Part shown: in pieces, positions 8,216 to 15,274 of the stretch
Layout of the letters: every line of letters starts with the position of its first letter
Position numbering within the stretch: position 1 is the stretch's first letter
Notes under the pieces: generated by a model
Told to the model about the DNA's origin: nothing
Database searches by the model: none
Seen by the model: only the letters and a program-made list of their open reading frames with translations
From: Candidatus Stahliibacteriota bacterium
GTDB taxonomy: Bacteria > Hydrothermota > Tepidihabitantia > SM23-42
Direction: 5' to 3'
Assembly (NCBI GenBank): GCA_030613445.1
Contig: JAUWLY010000011.1
Location: forward strand, 1 to 22,907
DNA: 22,907 bases
Program-made: the position numbers and the translations under genes

Positions 8216-9661
8216 GTGTCAATATTGTTAGAGAAAATTGAACATTTAGTCAAAAACCTTGAAGAAAATAACCGGTGGCGCCAGTCCGAATGTGTTAACC
8301 TCATCCCTTCTGAGACGACGCCGAGTTCTTTGGTAAAGTTGTGTGAGATATCTGATCCATCTGGCAGGTATGCTGAGCACCGAACCATAAAAGGCAAAGA
8401 GATATACTTTTATCAAGGCATCAACTTTATACAAGATGTCGAAGAGAACTTAAGACAAGAGATGGCTCAGTACTTTGGATGTCCGAGAGTTGAACTCAGA
8501 ACCATAAGCGGACAAATGGCAAATGAGGTGGTCTTCAAAGCCAATGTGAAATTCGTTAACCGAGCCAGAAAAGAGGGCGAACCCTTCCGCAAGTTGAGAT
8601 TGGTGATGAACAATGAACTAACAAAAGGTGGTCATCTCAGTTCTCAGCCAATGGGTTCCCTTTTCAATTATGTCGAAGAAGACCCAGCAACAGGAAAAGA
8701 AAGAGTTGTGAATTTTCCGGTTAAAAAAGATTGTCTTTATAAAATAGATACCGAAGAACTAAAAAAACTGTTAGAACAACACAAACCAGAACTCATTGTC
8801 TTTGGTAAATCCATGTTTTTGCATAAAGAACCAGTCGAATTTGTCAGTGATATCGTAAAAGACTGGGATCCAAAGCCAGTCATTATGTATGACATGGCTC
8901 ATGTTCTTGGACTATACGGAGTTTTGCAAGAACCTTTCAAAGAAGGCGCTGATATTGTAACCGGCAGTACGCACAAAACTTTTTTTGGTCCTCAACGCGG
9001 GGTAATAGCATCAAACATACCTAAAGGAAGTCCATTAGCCAAGCTCTGGATAGATATCAAGAGTCGAGCCTTCCCTGGCTCTACGAGCAACCACCATCTT
9101 GGTACACTTGTTGCACTCTTAATGGCAACCTATGAGATGAATGCTTTTAAAAAAGAATATCAAACCCAGGTGCGAAAAAATGCTCGGGCATTTGCCCAAG
9201 CCCTTAAAGATAAGGGGATCGATGTTGAAGGCGATGAAGCAGATGGTTTTACTGAAACCCATCAAGTCGTTATCCGAATTAGTCGGCACGGTACAGGCAT
9301 GGATCTTGCCCAAAGGATGGAAGAAAATAATATTATAACGAATTATCAAGCATTACCCGACGATAAGAGCTTCCTTGAAGCAAGCGGCATCAGAATGGGT
9401 GTTCAGGAAATGACCAGATTCGCTATGAAGGAAAATGATTTCCAAGTACTTGCAGAGTATATAGCTGATGTTCTTATGAAAAATGTTGATGTAAAAGAAA
9501 AAATCAAGACGTTCAGAAAAAAATTCCTGGAGATGCAATATTGCCTTCCAACAAAAGAAGCCGCCCCTTTTGCCGCAAAAATTCTGGCGAGCATCTTCCC
9601 CAAGGAAGAATTCTTTAAGCTATTCGTAGACAATCTTCAGGAACTAGCCCAAGTTTTGTAG
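8216..9661 (+). CDS. divergent serine hydroxymethyltransferase-family PLP enzyme (GlyA-like)
   Basis: Fold-type I PLP enzyme with the SHMT landmarks in order: NLIPSE (28-33, family NLIASEN), RYAEHR (51-56, family YAEGYP with the catalytic Glu), GGHLSSQ (138-144), DMAHVLGL (226-233, PLP-contacting Asp and His), STHKTFFGPQRG (251-262) with the Schiff-base Lys254, and GIRMGVQEMTR (391-401) with the substrate-carboxylate Arg393. At 481 residues it is longer than the usual ~420, with extra sequence near 113-135 and 152-172. SHMT moves a one-carbon unit between serine and tetrahydrofolate; because several motifs are altered (for example no YYGGCEYVD), a related aldolase or another amino-acid substrate is possible. 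The start is GTG at 8216, 5 nt after AAGGAGG; an ATG at 8214 is out of frame. Confidence 0.85.
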   Translation: MSILLEKIEHLVKNLEENNRWRQSECVNLIPSETTPSSLVKLCEISDPSGRYAEHRTIKGKEIYFYQGINFIQDVEENLRQEMAQYFGCPRVELRTISGQMANEVVFKANVKFVNRARKEGEPFRKLRLVMNNELTKGGHLSSQPMGSLFNYVEEDPATGKERVVNFPVKKDCLYKIDTEELKKLLEQHKPELIVFGKSMFLHKEPVEFVSDIVKDWDPKPVIMYDMAHVLGLYGVLQEPFKEGADIVTGSTHKTFFGPQRGVIASNIPKGSPLAKLWIDIKSRAFPGSTSNHHLGTLVALLMATYEMNAFKKEYQTQVRKNARAFAQALKDKGIDVEGDEADGFTETHQVVIRISRHGTGMDLAQRMEENNIITNYQALPDDKSFLEASGIRMGVQEMTRFAMKENDFQVLAEYIADVLMKNVDVKEKIKTFRKKFLEMQYCLPTKEAAPFAAKILASIFPKEEFFKLFVDNLQELAQVL

Positions 9662-9674
9662 AAAAGGACAAATA

Positions 9675-9782
9675 ATGGCAAAGCAACCAAATAAGAAAGA
9701 AAAAAAGAAAGCAAAAGTTGAGAGAAAAAGACTATCAAAGAAAGAAAGAAAACAGAAACAGAAAGATAAAAGGGATTGGTAG
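9675..9782 (+). CDS. small lysine-rich basic protein, 35 aa
   Basis: Starts 13 nt after the SHMT-family stop, with AAGGA 6 nt before the ATG. The product, MAKQPNKKEKKKAKVERKRL plus SKKERKQKQKDKRDW, is more than half Lys/Arg with a terminal Trp and no hydrophobic segment. The good ribosome binding site and tight spacing favour a real gene in the same transcript. The composition suggests nucleic-acid or ribosome binding (inference). It could also be a chance reading frame in A-rich DNA. Confidence 0.5.
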   Translation: MAKQPNKKEKKKAKVERKRLSKKERKQKQKDKRDW

Positions 9783-9804
9783 AGAAAAATAGATACCAAA
9801 AAAA

Positions 9805-9895
9805 GATGCTAGATGTTAGATACTGGATGCTAGATACTAGAGGTTAGATACTAGAGACTAGATACTGGATGCTAGATACAAGATGTTAGATATTA
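9805..9895. repeat. heptamer tandem array, 13 units
   Basis: Thirteen uninterrupted 7-bp units, each starting GA and nearly all GAT, with variants GATGCTA, GATGTTA, GATACTG, GATACTA, GAGGTTA, GAGACTA, GATACAA and GATATTA. The period is exact over 91 bp. It resembles the short tandemly repeated repetitive (STRR) heptamers described in cyanobacteria in its organisation, though not in its sequence. It directly abuts a sorting-domain relic on the minus strand. Confidence 0.9.
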
Positions 9896-9970
9896 TTTAA
9901 GTTTTACTACCTTCTTATCAGAAATATATCCACCTGGTTTTGAAGCATACGGATATGGCTTTGTTTGAAA
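9893..9970 (-). pseudogene. relic of the 3' end of a sorting-domain (T9SS-like) gene
   Basis: Directly after the PLDc_N stop, the minus strand reads in another frame ...ASKPGGYISDKKVVKLK and a TAA at 9895-9893. The KKVVKLK ending matches the C-termini of the two large secreted proteins in this window (EKVIKLK and EKVILLK). No start, ribosome site or upstream domain accompanies it, so it looks like the surviving tail of a deleted secreted protein. At about 25 codons, coincidence cannot be excluded. Confidence 0.4.
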
Positions 9971-9972
9971 AT

Positions 9973-10194
9973 CTATTTTCCGAACTTCTTCATGCGTTCT
10001 GGACGTCGCACAAAGTAATAAACCGCCGCGCCGATAACGCCAACCAATACCACGACAAGAATCCACACGATCTTGTCATTACCATTTTCAGGCTCTTTTG
10101 TCGCAACTTCGATTATCATCCATATCCAAAATGCCGTACCAAGAAGTCCGATCCCCATTGCGACTAACCAGAAAAGAACGATTATTATTTCCAT
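9973..10194 (-). CDS. small membrane protein of the PLDc_N type, 73 aa
   Basis: Two hydrophobic helices (residues about 3-28 and 42-61) are separated by the short polar loop EVATKEPENGNDKIVW, and the second ends in GAAVYYFVRRPER. This is the pattern of the phospholipase D nuclease N-terminal domain family (PLDc_N), which occurs alone as small membrane proteins; no phospholipase domain is present and no activity should be assumed. The ATG at 10194 lacks a Shine-Dalgarno sequence, but a TTGACT-16-TAGAAT promoter ends 6 nt before it, so the mRNA is probably leaderless. It is divergent from the radical SAM gene. Confidence 0.8.
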   Translation of the reverse strand: MEIIIVLFWLVAMGIGLLGTAFWIWMIIEVATKEPENGNDKIVWILVVVLVGVIGAAVYYFVRRPERMKKFGK

Positions 10195-10200
10195 ACTACA

Positions 10201-10228
10201 ATTCTACAAATCTGCAAAGTAAAGTCAA
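10201..10228 (-). promoter_or_regulatory. promoter of the PLDc_N gene, leaderless type
   Basis: On the minus strand, TTGACT (10228-10223), a 16-bp spacer and TAGAAT (10206-10201). Six bases follow before the ATG at 10194, so the expected transcription start is the A of the start codon. Confidence 0.6.
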
Positions 10229-10273
10229 TATAAAGAAACAGAAACTTACTTTACCTCAATTTTTATTACAGCC

Positions 10274-10301
10274 TTGATATTTCTTTCCAATTAACTACAA
10301 T
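10274..10301 (+). promoter_or_regulatory. promoter of the radical SAM gene, leaderless type
   Basis: TTGATA (10274-10279), 16-bp spacer, TACAAT (10296-10301). The ATG at 10307 is only 5 nt past the -10 box, leaving no room for a ribosome binding site. Confidence 0.55.
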
Positions 10302-10306
10302 CAGAC

Positions 10307-11599
10307 ATGCGTGCATTATTAGTTAATCCATGGGTCTATGATTTCAAGGCATTTGATTTCTGGAATAAACCAGTTGGTCTATTGGTCGTCGCAAATATTC
10401 TAAAAAAAATAGGGTTTGAAATCGACTTTATCGATTGCATGGATCGTTTGAGTCCTTATTACAAAACCAAAACCAAAACTGATATCTATGGACGGGGTAA
10501 GTATCACCATGAAGTTGTTGAGAAACCTGAAATATTTAAAATCGTACCGCGACGCTATAAACGATACGGCATACCAAGAGAATGTTTTGTAAAAGTGATA
10601 AAAAAATTGCCCCAACCAGATATCGTATTTGTTACTTCGAGCATGACCTACTGGTATCTCGGTGTATTCGAAGTAATAAAGATTCTAAGAGAAGTGTTTC
10701 CAAAAACAAAGATTATTCTCGGCGGTATTTATGCCACGATTTGCCAAAAACATGCGACAAAATATTCTGGTGCAGATATAATTTTTACCGGTCCTTCAGA
10801 GAGGCATCTTATCAACCTACTCGTTGACTTAGCGTATCCTGCAACTACTGACTTGAATCCCGGTCATATTACACCTGATTTTTCCTTGTATGAGAAACTC
10901 CACTATGGGATTATCCTAACCTCACGGGGTTGTCCGTTCAATTGCACGTACTGCGCAATAAAGGTATTGTGCCCGAACTTTCGCATTTTTATTAATGCCG
11001 TAATCATCAGGCAATTAGACCGATTTGCACAAAAGACAAAAAATATCGCGTTTTTTGATGACGCATTGCTCTATAACAAAAAATTTCCCAGTCTTCTCCA
11101 TGAAATCGTGCAGCGGCAATACAAACTAAATTTTCACGCTTCTAATGGCTTGCACTGCCGATATATAAATAGAAAGATTGCTCAATTAATGTACAAAGCA
11201 AATTTTAAAACCATGTATTTAAGCCTGGAAACGACCAACCCAGAGGTTCAAAAACGCACCGGTGGTAAGGTGAACACTGAGGAATTTATGAATGCAGTTA
11301 AGGTTTTAAAACAAGCCGGCTTTTCTGCAGATGCAATACATACTTACATATTGTTTGGCATGCCAGGTCAGGAACACGACGAGATAATCGATTCGATAAA
11401 ACTATGTCATAAATTGCAAGTGCACGCGCACCTATGCGAATTTTCACCGATTCCACACACCAAAGAGTTTGAAAAAACTAACTTTGATGAAGATACCGAC
11501 CCTTTATATCACAATAACCTCTTCTATACATGGCACTTTCCTCAGTCAAAACCGAGGCTGTACAGCAAGATAAAAAATCTTTTATCCGAACAAATCTAA
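10307..11599 (+). CDS. B12-binding-type radical SAM protein, 430 aa
   Basis: The N-terminal ~180 residues have the layout of the cobalamin-binding Rossmann domain that precedes many radical SAM cores: LLVNPW near 4, GLLVVANILKKIGFEIDFID at 24-43, and DIVFVTSSM and KIILGGIYAT at 105-144; the DxHxxG cobalamin loop itself is not evident, so B12 binding is uncertain. The core has RGCPFNCTYC, placing the [4Fe-4S] ligands at Cys209, 213 and 216 (CxxxCxxC), and a typical SLETTNPEVQKRTGG segment in the C-terminal half of the barrel. The substrate is unknown: families with this layout perform methylations, ring cyclisations and lipid or cofactor modifications. It is expressed alone from a leaderless-type promoter and is convergent with the C25 peptidase. 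Confidence 0.85.
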   Translation: MRALLVNPWVYDFKAFDFWNKPVGLLVVANILKKIGFEIDFIDCMDRLSPYYKTKTKTDIYGRGKYHHEVVEKPEIFKIVPRRYKRYGIPRECFVKVIKKLPQPDIVFVTSSMTYWYLGVFEVIKILREVFPKTKIILGGIYATICQKHATKYSGADIIFTGPSERHLINLLVDLAYPATTDLNPGHITPDFSLYEKLHYGIILTSRGCPFNCTYCAIKVLCPNFRIFINAVIIRQLDRFAQKTKNIAFFDDALLYNKKFPSLLHEIVQRQYKLNFHASNGLHCRYINRKIAQLMYKANFKTMYLSLETTNPEVQKRTGGKVNTEEFMNAVKVLKQAGFSADAIHTYILFGMPGQEHDEIIDSIKLCHKLQVHAHLCEFSPIPHTKEFEKTNFDEDTDPLYHNNLFYTWHFPQSKPRLYSKIKNLLSEQI

Positions 11600-11629
11600 A
11601 AAACGTCACTCTGGTAATTACCAGAGTGA
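11598..11629 (-). terminator. palindromic terminator of the C25 peptidase gene
   Basis: A perfect 24-nt palindrome at 11606-11629 (arms TCACTCTGGTAA / TTACCAGAGTGA) lies between the convergent radical SAM and peptidase genes. On the minus strand it is followed by CG and six T (11603-11598), a standard Rho-independent terminator for the peptidase. On the plus strand no T-run follows, so it should work mainly in one direction. Confidence 0.75.
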
Positions 11630-11663
11630 TGGAGTGCATGGCCTATAAGTTTTGTACTTTAGT

Positions 11664-14600
11664 CTACTTCAGTTTTATTACTTTCTCGGTTTTTTCAATA
11701 TCTTTCGTTATCACCCGCACAAAGTATACGCCTGCTGGCACAGGACGAGCATGTTCGTCTGAACCATCCCAGCACACATGGTTGATTTCAAAATCGGTTA
11801 AATGGTTGAATTGTCTTACCATTCTGCCGACGGCATCGTAAATACTTATCTCTAATCTGTTGTCAGTCATCCACAATCCACCATCTCCCATCTGCCATCT
11901 AATATCCACTTTCCCTGCAAACGGATTTGGTGAAATGGTAAAATGTACAATATTCAAAGGCTCTTGAGAATTTTCAAACACACCCGGCAATGGAACCCCA
12001 AAAAATTTCATTATTGAATCAAGCAATGCGGCCCGTGTTGAGGGTGGCGACACATCAATAAGTCCACCCAGTTCAAAAGAAACACCCACGGTCCGGTACG
12101 AACCAGCATCATTGGCAATGCCGCAGTTGTAGTTATTGTTGTTATCGCGCAATATCAAGAAACCGCTACCTGTTGGGTCAATATGATCCATGTACCTGTT
12201 CTCACCATCATAATCAAAATACATACTATTAGTAAAGGTAGTTGGCTGTCCAACAACTGGACCCATATCACCATAACTCCAGGTTGTTGCATTGATCCCA
12301 AAAAGTGATCTAAAATCGTGTCCATTGTGATACTGCGGATCAACAAACCACGCAGAACTTCCCTCCAGATAAACCCGACCGCCATTGTTCAAATAATCGG
12401 TGATCGCAACCGCCTCAGCACTCCCTTGAATGATCAGATGGCGACTTGAGTAAACACCTAAACAAACGAGCAATGTCTGATAGGTATTCAATTCTGAAGC
12501 AAGGTTAGTTCCATAGTCACCACTATATCCTGTACTGCTTAAAATAGCGTGGATATTTTCACCAGATGATGGTAATGGATCAGGGTTCCAGAGATAGTAG
12601 TTTTTCTGTCCAATAGTCAAATCAAATCGTACCGTGTCATTGCAGTAGTTCGAGTACACGAGCATTTTGAAACCGACGACCGTACCTATTGGAACACTAG
12701 AATCTGCACTTATAACAAAAGGATCCTGGTTATTATCCTGGATGCTATCACTGCCAATATGACCAAATGTTCCGATGCTATCAAAGATGAAGACTTCAGT
12801 AGCCTCACAGCGGAGCACTGCATTGACACTATCAGCTGTTGCAGAGCCTTGATTTTGCAGGGAGACAACAACTGAAAGAGTCTCTCCTGGCTCCAGTATA
12901 TTATTACCATTACCGCCATTTAGTGTAACCCCATTTAATACCAGATTAGGTGCATAAACAACCTTTGAAAATTCAGATAGCCATGTAGAATCATTGATAT
13001 CTGAACATATCAATTCAAAATCAATCTGATGGCCATCTGGACATGAATGAAGGACGGTGAAATTAAAACCGTCTGAACCTGTAAAAGCGGAATCATCACC
13101 TAATACATCACCGAAGTTCTTTATTGTATCAGTCAGCGTAATATAGCTGTCGTTTGAAGTCAGCTTGCCGGTAATCGCTACGCCGGTGCTCTCGCTCAGA
13201 TTACTGATCCAGACTGGCAGTTCAATATCCTCAGTAGGGTTAATCCTGCCATCATCATTACCAGCCGCTGAATCATCAACAAATGAATTTAAATATACTA
13301 TATAACAATAGTCGAGGATCTTTACGTGCATTGATCCTTCGTAAGGCAGGAGGTTTCTGCCAGTTACTGTTACATAGATTGTATCGTCCATGATTTGTGG
13401 ATCAATGTTGAAATTCGCTTCGCCGTTGATATCAGTTGTGTCAAGGAAATAGACAGTGGTATCCAGTCTCCCCGCGACACAAACAAATGCATCGCTGATC
13501 AATGTTTGGTCATTGGCATTCTTAACTGTGACCACAAAATTGGATGCTGCAAAAGGCACGAATTCTGGATGCTGCACAACGAGAGAGCATGGCGTGCCTG
13601 TCCACAGATTCAGATCTGGATCGCCTAGGCAAGAAAAACTGTTATATTCCCTTAGCTCGCCATACCACTGATAAACTCTATACCTTCCCCCTTCACAGGC
13701 TTCACCAAAGGTTCGTTTTTTTTCAACAAACATCGCATCTATAAAACCACGTGCTGTAGCACTTCTTAAATGTGCAGCGCCGCTTGTATTACGTGTGCCA
13801 CCAAAAAAGCCTACTGCTCCGCGCAACGTCGAGGGTGTTCCGGCACGTATAAAATTCTCACCAAGAATTGGTGTTGAACCCGTCGAGACAGTCTGGCACG
13901 TAGTTGAAATTATCACTGGTAATTTATTACCGTTCCACGTAGAAAATGGATTAACATCAAATGGATCATACCAGTGCACGCTTCCAGTACCACGATACTG
14001 CACAAATCCGCGTCCTTCATTGATTGCATTTATAACATGAGTTGCATTATACCCACGATGGTCATTAAATGTATCAACAAGGGCATATCCATTCTGCGTC
14101 GCAATGTTCTCTGCGTAACGCATATCAGCAAGATATGTTATTGAATCAGGATCCCAACCGTTACGTGCAATTGCACAACCCTTTATGAACCATAATGAGT
14201 CGCTTGTTTCTGGATTTCTTTCGTACGCAAAGACTTTGTTAATAAGTGTCTCCAGTTCCCAAGTAGTGGAAACTGAAAGTCTTCCTGGAATGATTTCGTT
14301 ATAAATATCCCCATTCATATTTGAATAGTAATTATCAGTGTAATACCAGTTTCCTCCATATTGGTAACGGCATATGGGGATATATCCTGGGTGGCCCACA
14401 AGCACAACAAACTCTGGTTTGATATCCCATGTATTGTAGCAATTGAGGATAAAATTCCTTATCGAGACTGAATCATAGCCGACCTGCGAGAGCTTGTATA
14501 CTGCCGGCTTCACTCCTTTCTTATATTTCCATTCAACAAGGGGTTGAAGTGTATTGTAGAAATTATCTGGGGTTATAATCAAGTAACGGGCACCAGTTTG

Positions 14601-14681
14601 AGCATAGGCTATTGAACCTAAAATTGCTAAAAGCACCACATACTTAAGTCTATTTATATAGCCCGAAAAATGCCTCCTCAT
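11664..14681 (-). CDS. secreted gingipain-like (C25) peptidase with type A sorting domain, 1005 aa
   Basis: Signal peptide (residues 1-27, ending SIAYA|Q), then a C25 caspase-like domain at about 30-365: VVLVGHPGYIP, DNYYSNMNGD, PGRLSVS, YRGTGSVHWYDPF (229-241), STTCQ with the candidate nucleophile Cys262, and CLGDPDLNLW (351-360), the usual end of the domain. A gingipain-type Ig domain follows (370-456), then two beta-sandwich regions (460-690) and a segment at 695-900 with a GATase/ThuA-like alpha-beta look (YLNNGGRVYLEGSSAWFV). The tail (910-1005) is a sorting domain ending GVYFVRVITKDIEKTEKVIKLK. The GHGS catalytic motif of gingipains reads GTGS here, so activity is uncertain. Residues 926-946 are encoded by a heptamer repeat. 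The ATG is the only in-frame start before the signal peptide and lies ~3 nt from the predicted transcription start. Confidence 0.85.
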   Translation of the reverse strand: MRRHFSGYINRLKYVVLLAILGSIAYAQTGARYLIITPDNFYNTLQPLVEWKYKKGVKPAVYKLSQVGYDSVSIRNFILNCYNTWDIKPEFVVLVGHPGYIPICRYQYGGNWYYTDNYYSNMNGDIYNEIIPGRLSVSTTWELETLINKVFAYERNPETSDSLWFIKGCAIARNGWDPDSITYLADMRYAENIATQNGYALVDTFNDHRGYNATHVINAINEGRGFVQYRGTGSVHWYDPFDVNPFSTWNGNKLPVIISTTCQTVSTGSTPILGENFIRAGTPSTLRGAVGFFGGTRNTSGAAHLRSATARGFIDAMFVEKKRTFGEACEGGRYRVYQWYGELREYNSFSCLGDPDLNLWTGTPCSLVVQHPEFVPFAASNFVVTVKNANDQTLISDAFVCVAGRLDTTVYFLDTTDINGEANFNIDPQIMDDTIYVTVTGRNLLPYEGSMHVKILDYCYIVYLNSFVDDSAAGNDDGRINPTEDIELPVWISNLSESTGVAITGKLTSNDSYITLTDTIKNFGDVLGDDSAFTGSDGFNFTVLHSCPDGHQIDFELICSDINDSTWLSEFSKVVYAPNLVLNGVTLNGGNGNNILEPGETLSVVVSLQNQGSATADSVNAVLRCEATEVFIFDSIGTFGHIGSDSIQDNNQDPFVISADSSVPIGTVVGFKMLVYSNYCNDTVRFDLTIGQKNYYLWNPDPLPSSGENIHAILSSTGYSGDYGTNLASELNTYQTLLVCLGVYSSRHLIIQGSAEAVAITDYLNNGGRVYLEGSSAWFVDPQYHNGHDFRSLFGINATTWSYGDMGPVVGQPTTFTNSMYFDYDGENRYMDHIDPTGSGFLILRDNNNNYNCGIANDAGSYRTVGVSFELGGLIDVSPPSTRAALLDSIMKFFGVPLPGVFENSQEPLNIVHFTISPNPFAGKVDIRWQMGDGGLWMTDNRLEISIYDAVGRMVRQFNHLTDFEINHVCWDGSDEHARPVPAGVYFVRVITKDIEKTEKVIKLK
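11844..11906 (-). repeat. heptamer array inside the C25 peptidase coding sequence
   Basis: Read on the minus strand, nine consecutive 7-bp units start at 11906: GATATTA, GATGGCA, GATGGGA, GATGGTG, GATTGTG, GATGACT, GACAACA, GATTAGA, GATAAGT. Eight begin GAT and one GAC. Since 7 is not a multiple of 3 the array reads through all three phases and encodes residues 926-946 of the sorting domain, including MGDGGLWMTDN, which looks like extra sequence between two beta strands. Confidence 0.75.
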
Positions 14682-14690
14682 AACATTACG

Positions 14691-14718
14691 ATTATAATCA
14701 TAATTCTCAAAATGTCAA
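14691..14718 (-). promoter_or_regulatory. promoter of the C25 peptidase gene
   Basis: Perfect consensus on the minus strand: TTGACA (14718-14713), 16-bp spacer, TATAAT (14696-14691). The ATG is 9 nt past the -10 box, implying a leader of only about three bases. Confidence 0.75.
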
Positions 14719-14904
14719 GGACTAAAAAAAGTGAACTCATCTCTCACCCGCTTCTACCTTCCTTAGGCACAGCGTCAAATGTTGGAATCACTAAAAGAAC
14801 TATCTGAAATACCTAGCCATCAGATTTTAATATGTACACACTCAAGCAGATGTAGAATTTAATTCTTGTAAGGCTCAAGAGGAAAAAATAACGGCTTTTA
14901 TTAA

Positions 14905-14932
14905 TTGACAATACCTTAAAAATTGATATAAT
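14905..14932 (+). promoter_or_regulatory. promoter of the tRNA-Asn gene
   Basis: Perfect consensus TTGACA (14905-14910), 16-bp spacer, TATAAT (14927-14932). The mature tRNA 5' end is 9 nt downstream, so the 5' leader of the precursor is only about two bases. Confidence 0.8.
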
Positions 14933-14974
14933 TTATAGATTCCTCGGTAGCTCAATGGTAGAGCATCCGGCTGT

Positions 14975-15233
14975 AATAAAAGCAGCTTCCACGAGAAATC
15001 GTGGTTGAAAAATCGGGTGAATTCAAGGAAGCCTAAGCCCTGAGCATAGTCGAAGGGTATGGTAACCCTGAGCCAAGCCCTGTGTTAAGAAAAAACAGGG
15101 AAGGTGCAGAGACTATTCCGTAAGGAAGTACTTTCCGCTCAGTGCGGAAGGGAAGCGCCTGATTCCGTAGTACTGGTTAATACAGTGCCGGAAATGAGAT
15201 AGTCCATTCTTTGATGAAAATCAGAGGTCAATG
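14975..15233 (+). ncRNA. self-splicing-type group I intron in tRNA-Asn, 259 nt, no ORF
   Basis: P1 forms between exon GGCTGT (14969-14974) and the guide GCAGCT (14982-14987), with the U-G pair at the 5' splice site; the last intron base is G. P2 is CCACGA-GAAA-TCGTGG (14989-15004). P3 is AATCGGG (15011-15017) with CCTGATT (15158-15164). J3/4-P4-P5 (TTCAAGGAAGCCTAAG) and TATGGTAACCCTGAGCCAAG resemble the Azoarcus tRNA-Ile intron core. P6 is CCCTGT/ACAGGG (15078-15100). P7 is GACTAT (15111-15116) with ATAGTC (15199-15204), P8 GTACTG/CAGTGC (15170-15188), P9 CTTTGAT-GAAA-ATCAGAG (15209-15226). Two extra hairpins lie between P7 and P3' (15116-15127 and 15131-15151). All core helices are intact, so self-splicing is expected. 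No homing endonuclease is encoded. Confidence 0.92.
15038..15057. repeat. short palindromic repeat forming the intron P5 tip
   Basis: CCCTGAGCATAGTCGAAGGG forms the distal part of intron P5 (CCCT/AGGG). From memory this sequence type occurs dispersed in genomes of several phyla, so it may be a mobile repeat that settled in a loop tolerating insertion. Confidence 0.4.
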
Positions 15234-15274
15234 TAACCGGAGGGTTGCAGGTTCGAATCCTGCCCGAGGAGTTA

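Larger units (their letters stand above)
14941..15271 (+). tRNA. tRNA-Asn(GUU) split by a group I intron
   Basis: Exons at 14941-14974 and 15234-15271 join into a 72-nt tRNA: acceptor TCCTCGG/CCGAGGA with discriminator G73, D stem GCTC/GAGC, anticodon stem TCCGG/CCGGA with loop CTGTTAA (anticodon GTT), 5-nt variable loop and T arm GCAGG-TTCGAAT-CCTGC. CCA is not encoded. The intron sits inside the anticodon, between positions 35 and 36. A joint giving anticodon GTA (Tyr) is possible on paper, but the short variable loop and the group I splice-site rules (U before, G at the end) support Asn. The gene has its own consensus promoter. Confidence 0.93.

Noticed and set aside
14941..15271. tRNA-Tyr(GUA) reading of the split tRNA
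   Set aside because: It would need splice sites that break the U-G/terminal-G rule, and bacterial tRNA-Tyr has a long variable arm that is absent here.
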